From assembly GCA_016935955.1 (NCBI GenBank), contig JAFGPY010000059.1, positions 1 to 8,729 on the forward strand: DNA of 8,729 nucleotides. Direction: 5' to 3'. Position numbers and translations under genes: made by a program. Below are positions 5,738-8,729 of the stretch, one piece after another. This stretch comes from Planctomycetota bacterium (GTDB lineage: Bacteria > Planctomycetota > Phycisphaerae > FEN-1346 > JAACEH01). How positions within the stretch are numbered: position 1 is the first letter of the stretch; each line of letters starts with the position of its first letter. The notes beneath the pieces are model-generated. The model worked only from the letters and a program-made list of their open reading frames with translations, had not been told where the DNA came from and did not search any database.

Positions 5738-6889
5738 TCACAGACCGAGGCCGCACGCGCGGAGCGAGAAGTCGGCGTCGTCCAGGCCGACGTTCAGCGT
5801 CACGTTTTCGTAGACGTACTCGGCCTGAAGCTCGTCGTTCCAGTCCCACATGGCGATCGACAATGGCAAGAGCGACTCGCGATCCAGCTGGACGACGATG
5901 CGGCCATAGGGATAATCGTCTCTCTGCGGCAATCGCCACTGGAGGGCCAGGGTCGGCCGGCCGCCGACCTGGCGGACGCCCAGGTAACTCTCGCTCAGTT
6001 CTCCCTGCACGCGGGCCCCCGCGCCGCGAGCGATCAGCCGCTCCAGCGTGTGAGCGAAACCGAACTGCGTGATGCCTCCGGCCGTCTTGGCATACCTGCC
6101 GTCGAGGTCCACCTTGACCACCGGGGCGAAGAACCCCGCCAGCCCGGTCGGGTGAACGTGAAGCTGCGGACCGTGAAGCGCCGGGGCATACAGCGCCTTG
6201 TCCACCTTGCCCGCGCCCTTGTTCCACTTCAAGAAGACGTTGAACGGTTCCTGGCGGAAACGACACTGCATCGACTCCTGCGGTCCGAACGTGCCGTCGT
6301 CGTCGCGCAGCCGCCGACTCAGCGTGGCCGTGTAGTCCGAGACCGACTCGTCATACTTCCTGCGAGCCAGTTGCAGAAGGGCCAGGGTGTCGCGACCGGC
6401 GAGAATTTCGTGGTCGACGCCGTCCGTGGTCGTCGATGCCGCTGCGGGCGCCGGCGATGTGTCATGCCAGACCATCCACTCGGGCACGTAGAGGCCCAGT
6501 GCGGTCGGCTCGGCATCGTCGCCCTCGGCAAACAGCGAACTTGCAGCCAGGCCCGCGCCCGGCCACACGCCGCCGACCGTTTCCGGTGAGAACGGGTCCG
6601 CATCGGTCCAGGCCGCTGAGACTGCAAGGTCGTCCATGTGGTCGGCACTCTGGGGACTGTCGATCAGGGCCGACCGGACCTCGCTGCCCGGCGGCGCGAC
6701 CATCACGGCCAGCACGCCCGGGGCGTGACCCTCCACCACGGCCAGCACGCAGAGAAAGCTCACCGTGACCGCGGCGCCGGCCAGCGACGCCGAACTGTCG
6801 CTGGACCGTCTGCGGTCGCCGAAGTACTTCACCGTCAGGCCGCCAATCGCGGCCAACACAGCCACACCAACGAGATCAGCGAATGCCAT
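5738..6889 (-). CDS. Membrane-anchored DUF1571-like protein of unknown function
   Basis: A 383-residue protein. Two hydrophobic segments lie at about 5-22 and 37-65, separated by a basic stretch with RRR at 26-28. They probably anchor it in the inner membrane. A low-complexity linker (about 66-160) rich in Ala, Ser, Asp and Pro leads to a C-terminal domain (about 165-375) that resembles DUF1571, a family I know mainly from planctomycetes. Recognisable pieces are SDYTATLSRRLR (184-195), the basic MQCRFRQEPFNVFLKW segment (207-222), GLAGFFAPVVKVDLDG (249-264) and a helix around 278-287. The end of the domain has alternating strands such as GRIVVQLDRESLLPLSIAMW (329-348). The role is unknown; the strand-rich shape and family context would fit a periplasmic lipid- or polymer-binding protein, but that is speculation. 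The start is supported by AGGGG (6896-6900, minus strand) 6 nt before ATG. It is transcribed against its neighbours on both sides and appears monocistronic. Confidence 0.82.
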   Translation of the reverse strand: MAFADLVGVAVLAAIGGLTVKYFGDRRRSSDSSASLAGAAVTVSFLCVLAVVEGHAPGVLAVMVAPPGSEVRSALIDSPQSADHMDDLAVSAAWTDADPFSPETVGGVWPGAGLAASSLFAEGDDAEPTALGLYVPEWMVWHDTSPAPAAASTTTDGVDHEILAGRDTLALLQLARRKYDESVSDYTATLSRRLRDDDGTFGPQESMQCRFRQEPFNVFLKWNKGAGKVDKALYAPALHGPQLHVHPTGLAGFFAPVVKVDLDGRYAKTAGGITQFGFAHTLERLIARGAGARVQGELSESYLGVRQVGGRPTLALQWRLPQRDDYPYGRIVVQLDRESLLPLSIAMWDWNDELQAEYVYENVTLNVGLDDADFSLRACGLGL

Positions 6890-6970
6890 ACGTCACCCCT
6901 CGGCACGCAAACGGTCACGAGGCCACCAAGCCCGCAAGCCATTCGCGCGGAACATCTTATCAACACGATA

Positions 6971-6998
6971 AGCATACGCATGACATGGGCTGTGTCAA
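6971..6998 (-). promoter_or_regulatory. Sigma70-type promoter candidate for the DUF1571-like gene
   Basis: On the minus strand a perfect -35 box TTGACA (6993-6998) is followed after 16 bp by TATGCT (6971-6976), four of six matches to -10. It lies about 80 bp before the start codon at 6889. The 5' leader would begin within the CTTATC/GATAAG hairpin. Confidence 0.45.
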
Positions 6999-7135
6999 AG
7001 TGGGTTGACTGGGAAATCTGGGTCGTGTGTTGTGGGAGATGTAAGCTTCTGCCTGTCAACAGGTTAAGTTTTCACGTCCACTCGCGGCAGGTGGTCATGT
7101 AGCGGTGGGTTCACCCGGAGAAAGGCGTCTGTGGG

Positions 7136-7157
7136 CGGAAAACAGGAGGGTTTTCCG
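7136..7157 (+). other. Hairpin presenting AGGAGG in its loop
   Basis: CGGAAAAC (7136-7143) and GTTTTCCG (7150-7157) form a perfect 8-bp stem whose 6-nt loop is AGGAGG, identical to a consensus Shine-Dalgarno core. No start codon lies at normal distance downstream and it is 120 bp from the GH1 start. It may be chance or an RNA control element. Confidence 0.4.
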
Positions 7158-7192
7158 GCGCTGCGCTCGGAGGCGAACGACGCGGTTCTTGC

Positions 7193-7220
7193 TTGCGGTT
7201 GTGGCGGCAAGGGGTTTAAT
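7193..7220 (+). promoter_or_regulatory. Weak sigma70-type promoter candidate for the GH1 gene
   Basis: TTTAAT at 7215-7220 matches five of six -10 bases. TTGCGG at 7193-7198, 16 bp upstream, matches three of six -35 bases. It is 60 bp before the GH1 start, so the placement is plausible although the -35 is poor. Confidence 0.3.
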
Positions 7221-7265
7221 GGTGGCTCGCCCATGCGGGCGATGGGATGGCAAGGCAACCGTGGC

Positions 7266-7272
7266 AAGGAGA
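7266..7272 (+). promoter_or_regulatory. Ribosome binding site that fixes the GH1 start
   Basis: AAGGAGA lies 7 nt before the ATG at 7280. An in-frame ATG at 7247 would place this sequence inside the gene and add 11 residues ahead of the conserved GH1 N-terminus, so 7280 is preferred. Confidence 0.8.
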
Positions 7273-7279
7273 GCGTGTG

Positions 7280-8644
7280 ATGGGATTCGCGAAGGACTTC
7301 GTGTGGGGTGCGGCAACGGCCAGTTACCAGATCGAGGGCGCGGCGGCCGAGGACGGTCGCGGCGAGAGCGTCTGGGACACCTATTGCAAGCGGCCCGGCG
7401 CCGTCTGGGAAGGCCAGTCGGGCGACGTGGCCTGCGACCACTACCATCACTGGAAAGAGGACGTCGGCCTGATGAAGCGGATCGGTCTGAAGGCCTACCG
7501 TTTCAGCATCGCTTGGCCGCGCGTCGTGCCCGACGGCGTGGGCGCGGTCAATCCAAAGGGACTGGCCTTCTACAGTCGGCTGGTTGACGAGCTGCTGGCG
7601 GCCGGCATCGAACCCTGGCCGACGCTCTTTCACTGGGACATGCCGCAAGGGGCGTTCGATCGCGGCGGCTGGCTGAACCGCGAGTCGGCCGACTGGTTCG
7701 CCGAGTACGCGACGGCCGTGGTCGACGCGCTGGGCGACCGCGTGCGGAACTGGTTCACGCTGAACGAGCCGCAATGCTTCATCGGTTTCGGCCATCGCGA
7801 CTCGCTGCAGGCGCCGGGCCTGAAGCTGTCGCGGAGCGAGTGGCTGCGGGCCGGGCATCACGCGCTGCTGGCTCACGGCCGCGCGGTGCAGGTGATCCGC
7901 TCGCGGGCCAAGGCGCCGTGCCGCGTCAGTTGGGCACCGGTCGGCTGGTCGAAGATGCCCGCGACGAACAACAGCGAGGACATCGAGGCGGCTCGCGAGG
8001 CGACCTTCGCCGTGACCGACGAGATGATCAACAATGCCTGGTGGATGGACCCGGTCTACCTGGGCCGCTACCCGGAGGACGGCCTGGAGCTTTACGGCTC
8101 CGACGCCCCGGAGGTGCAGCCCGGCGACATGGAGCTGATCGCGCAGCCGCTGGACCTGCAGGCCTTCAACACCTACAACGGGCAACTCATTCGCCGCGGG
8201 GCCGACGGGCGGCCCGAGCTGGTGGCCCTGCCGACCGGTTACCCGATGAACTTCTTCCACGGGTCGATCACGCCGCCGTGTCTGTACTGGACGCCGAAGT
8301 TCATGTACGAGCGTTACAAGCTGCCGGTGGCCATCAGCGAGAACGGCATGTCGAACGCCGACTGGGTGGCCCTGGACGGCGGCGTGCGCGACGGGGCGCG
8401 GATCGACATGCTGCGGCGGTACCTGCTGGAGTTCGAGCGCTGCGGCGACGAGGGCGTGCCGCTGGCCGGCTACTTCCTGTGGTCGCTGATGGACAACTTC
8501 GAGTGGTCGCACGGCTACAAGCAGCGCTTCGGGATCATCCACGTCGACTTCACGACGGGCAAGCGCACGCTGAAGGATTCGGCTCTCTGGTACCGCGACG
8601 TGATCGCCACCGGCGGCCGCAAACTGCACGAGGGACTGACGTAG
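7280..8644 (+). CDS. Glycoside hydrolase family 1 beta-glycosidase (beta-glucosidase type)
   Basis: The 454-residue protein is a full-length GH1 (beta/alpha)8-barrel enzyme that cleaves beta-linked glycosides with retention of configuration. The N-terminal signature runs F7-x-W-G with Q17 and E20 in ATASYQIEG. YRFSIAWPR (73-81) and LFHWDMPQG (117-125, H118) are canonical. The acid/base is E163 in TLNEP and the nucleophile E354 in ISENG. WSLMDNFEW (401-409 region, E407-W408 shown as FEW) contacts the sugar at subsite -1, which fits glucose-type substrates; galactose, fucose or mannose substrates cannot be excluded. The usual NYY motif after strand six reads NTY (297-299), with the second Tyr kept. 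No signal peptide, so it acts in the cytoplasm on imported di- or oligosaccharides or glycosides. It is transcribed divergently from the DUF1571-like gene and begins its own unit. Neighbouring SDR and flavoprotein genes may handle its products, but that link is inference. Confidence 0.96.
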   Translation: MGFAKDFVWGAATASYQIEGAAAEDGRGESVWDTYCKRPGAVWEGQSGDVACDHYHHWKEDVGLMKRIGLKAYRFSIAWPRVVPDGVGAVNPKGLAFYSRLVDELLAAGIEPWPTLFHWDMPQGAFDRGGWLNRESADWFAEYATAVVDALGDRVRNWFTLNEPQCFIGFGHRDSLQAPGLKLSRSEWLRAGHHALLAHGRAVQVIRSRAKAPCRVSWAPVGWSKMPATNNSEDIEAAREATFAVTDEMINNAWWMDPVYLGRYPEDGLELYGSDAPEVQPGDMELIAQPLDLQAFNTYNGQLIRRGADGRPELVALPTGYPMNFFHGSITPPCLYWTPKFMYERYKLPVAISENGMSNADWVALDGGVRDGARIDMLRRYLLEFERCGDEGVPLAGYFLWSLMDNFEWSHGYKQRFGIIHVDFTTGKRTLKDSALWYRDVIATGGRKLHEGLT

Positions 8645-8679
8645 GGGGCGTAAAATGCTTTCTGTAAATTGATCGTCCT

Positions 8680-8729
8680 GGGGCGGCGCAGCGGAGGCGA
8701 GCGCCAGCGAGCCGAAGCGAAGCCGCCCC
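8680..8729. repeat. GC-rich inverted repeat at the window end
   Basis: GGGGCGGC (8680-8687) and GCCGCCCC (8722-8729) are exact reverse complements. The 34 bases between them are built from recurring AGCG/AGCC steps (AGCG at 8690, 8700, 8706 and 8716). GGC/GCC (8696-8705) can form an inner stem. It lies 36 bp after the GH1 stop, behind a short AT-rich stretch, and may be its terminator or a dispersed planctomycete repeat; the window stops at its last base, so no T tract can be checked. Confidence 0.5.

Larger units (their letters stand above)
6890..7279. other. 390-bp divergent spacer with promoter candidates and palindromes
   Basis: No convincing gene lies here. Noticed elements are a perfect hairpin CTTATC/GATAAG (6956-6961 and 6967-6972), a minus-strand promoter candidate (6971-6998), TGACA/TGTCA (6981-6985 and 6993-6997), the operator-like palindrome CCTGT-CA-ACAGG (7052-7063), a hairpin with AGGAGG in its loop (7136-7157), a plus-strand promoter candidate (7193-7220) and a TCGCCC/GGGCGA stem (7227-7242) in the GH1 leader. 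The stretch 6950-7080 is clearly richer in A+T than the genes, as expected for a regulatory region. Confidence 0.65.

Noticed and set aside
6980..7102. Small plus-strand frame of 40 codons rich in Trp and Cys
   Set aside because: No ribosome binding site is visible and it overlaps the better-supported promoter region of the minus-strand gene.
7064..8629. Long minus-strand open frame opposite the GH1 gene
   Set aside because: Same cause; the plus strand carries a complete GH1 enzyme with both catalytic Glu residues.
1..8729. CRISPR array, tRNA, rRNA or transposase gene
   Set aside because: No regularly spaced direct repeats, tRNA-like cloverleaf with conserved arms, rRNA motifs or transposase motifs were found on either strand.

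Overview
The window is GC-rich DNA with six protein-coding genes. A Planctomycetota bacterium is the most likely source. The pointers are a PEP-CTERM surface protein, a protein that looks like the DUF1571 family (best known to me from planctomycetes), and long, hairpin-rich spacers between genes. This assignment is an inference from gene content; no rRNA or other marker gene is present.

Layout. Positions 2-856 hold the C-terminal end of an RND efflux permease (+), followed by a terminator-like hairpin. A 449-bp spacer rich in inverted repeats leads to a secreted PEP-CTERM protein (1306-2220, +) built of four related units, closed by a very clear Rho-independent terminator. Next come a short-chain dehydrogenase (2505-3272, +) and a 683-residue FAD-binding oxidoreductase (3522-5573, +). 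These two are separated by a 249-bp spacer with elaborate hairpins but no obvious terminator, so they may be co-transcribed. A strong inverted repeat ends this unit where it meets a convergent gene for a membrane-anchored DUF1571-like protein (5738-6889, -). A 390-bp divergent spacer with promoter candidates separates that gene from a complete GH1 beta-glycosidase (7280-8644, +). The window ends inside a GC-rich inverted repeat.

How the genes may work together. The SDR, the flavoprotein and the cytoplasmic GH1 enzyme could belong to carbohydrate or glycoside catabolism: the glycosidase would release a sugar or aglycone, and the SDR/flavoprotein pair would carry out linked redox steps. Only proximity and family membership support this. 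The RND permease, PEP-CTERM protein and DUF1571-like protein act in or beyond the cell envelope and show no evident link to that chemistry.

The most interesting observations are the four-unit PEP-CTERM protein, whose end fragments complement each other as in a closed beta-propeller; the SDR-flavoprotein pair of unknown substrate; and a set of CATG-anchored hairpins in several spacers that looks like a dispersed repeat family. No CRISPR array, tRNA, rRNA or transposase gene was seen.
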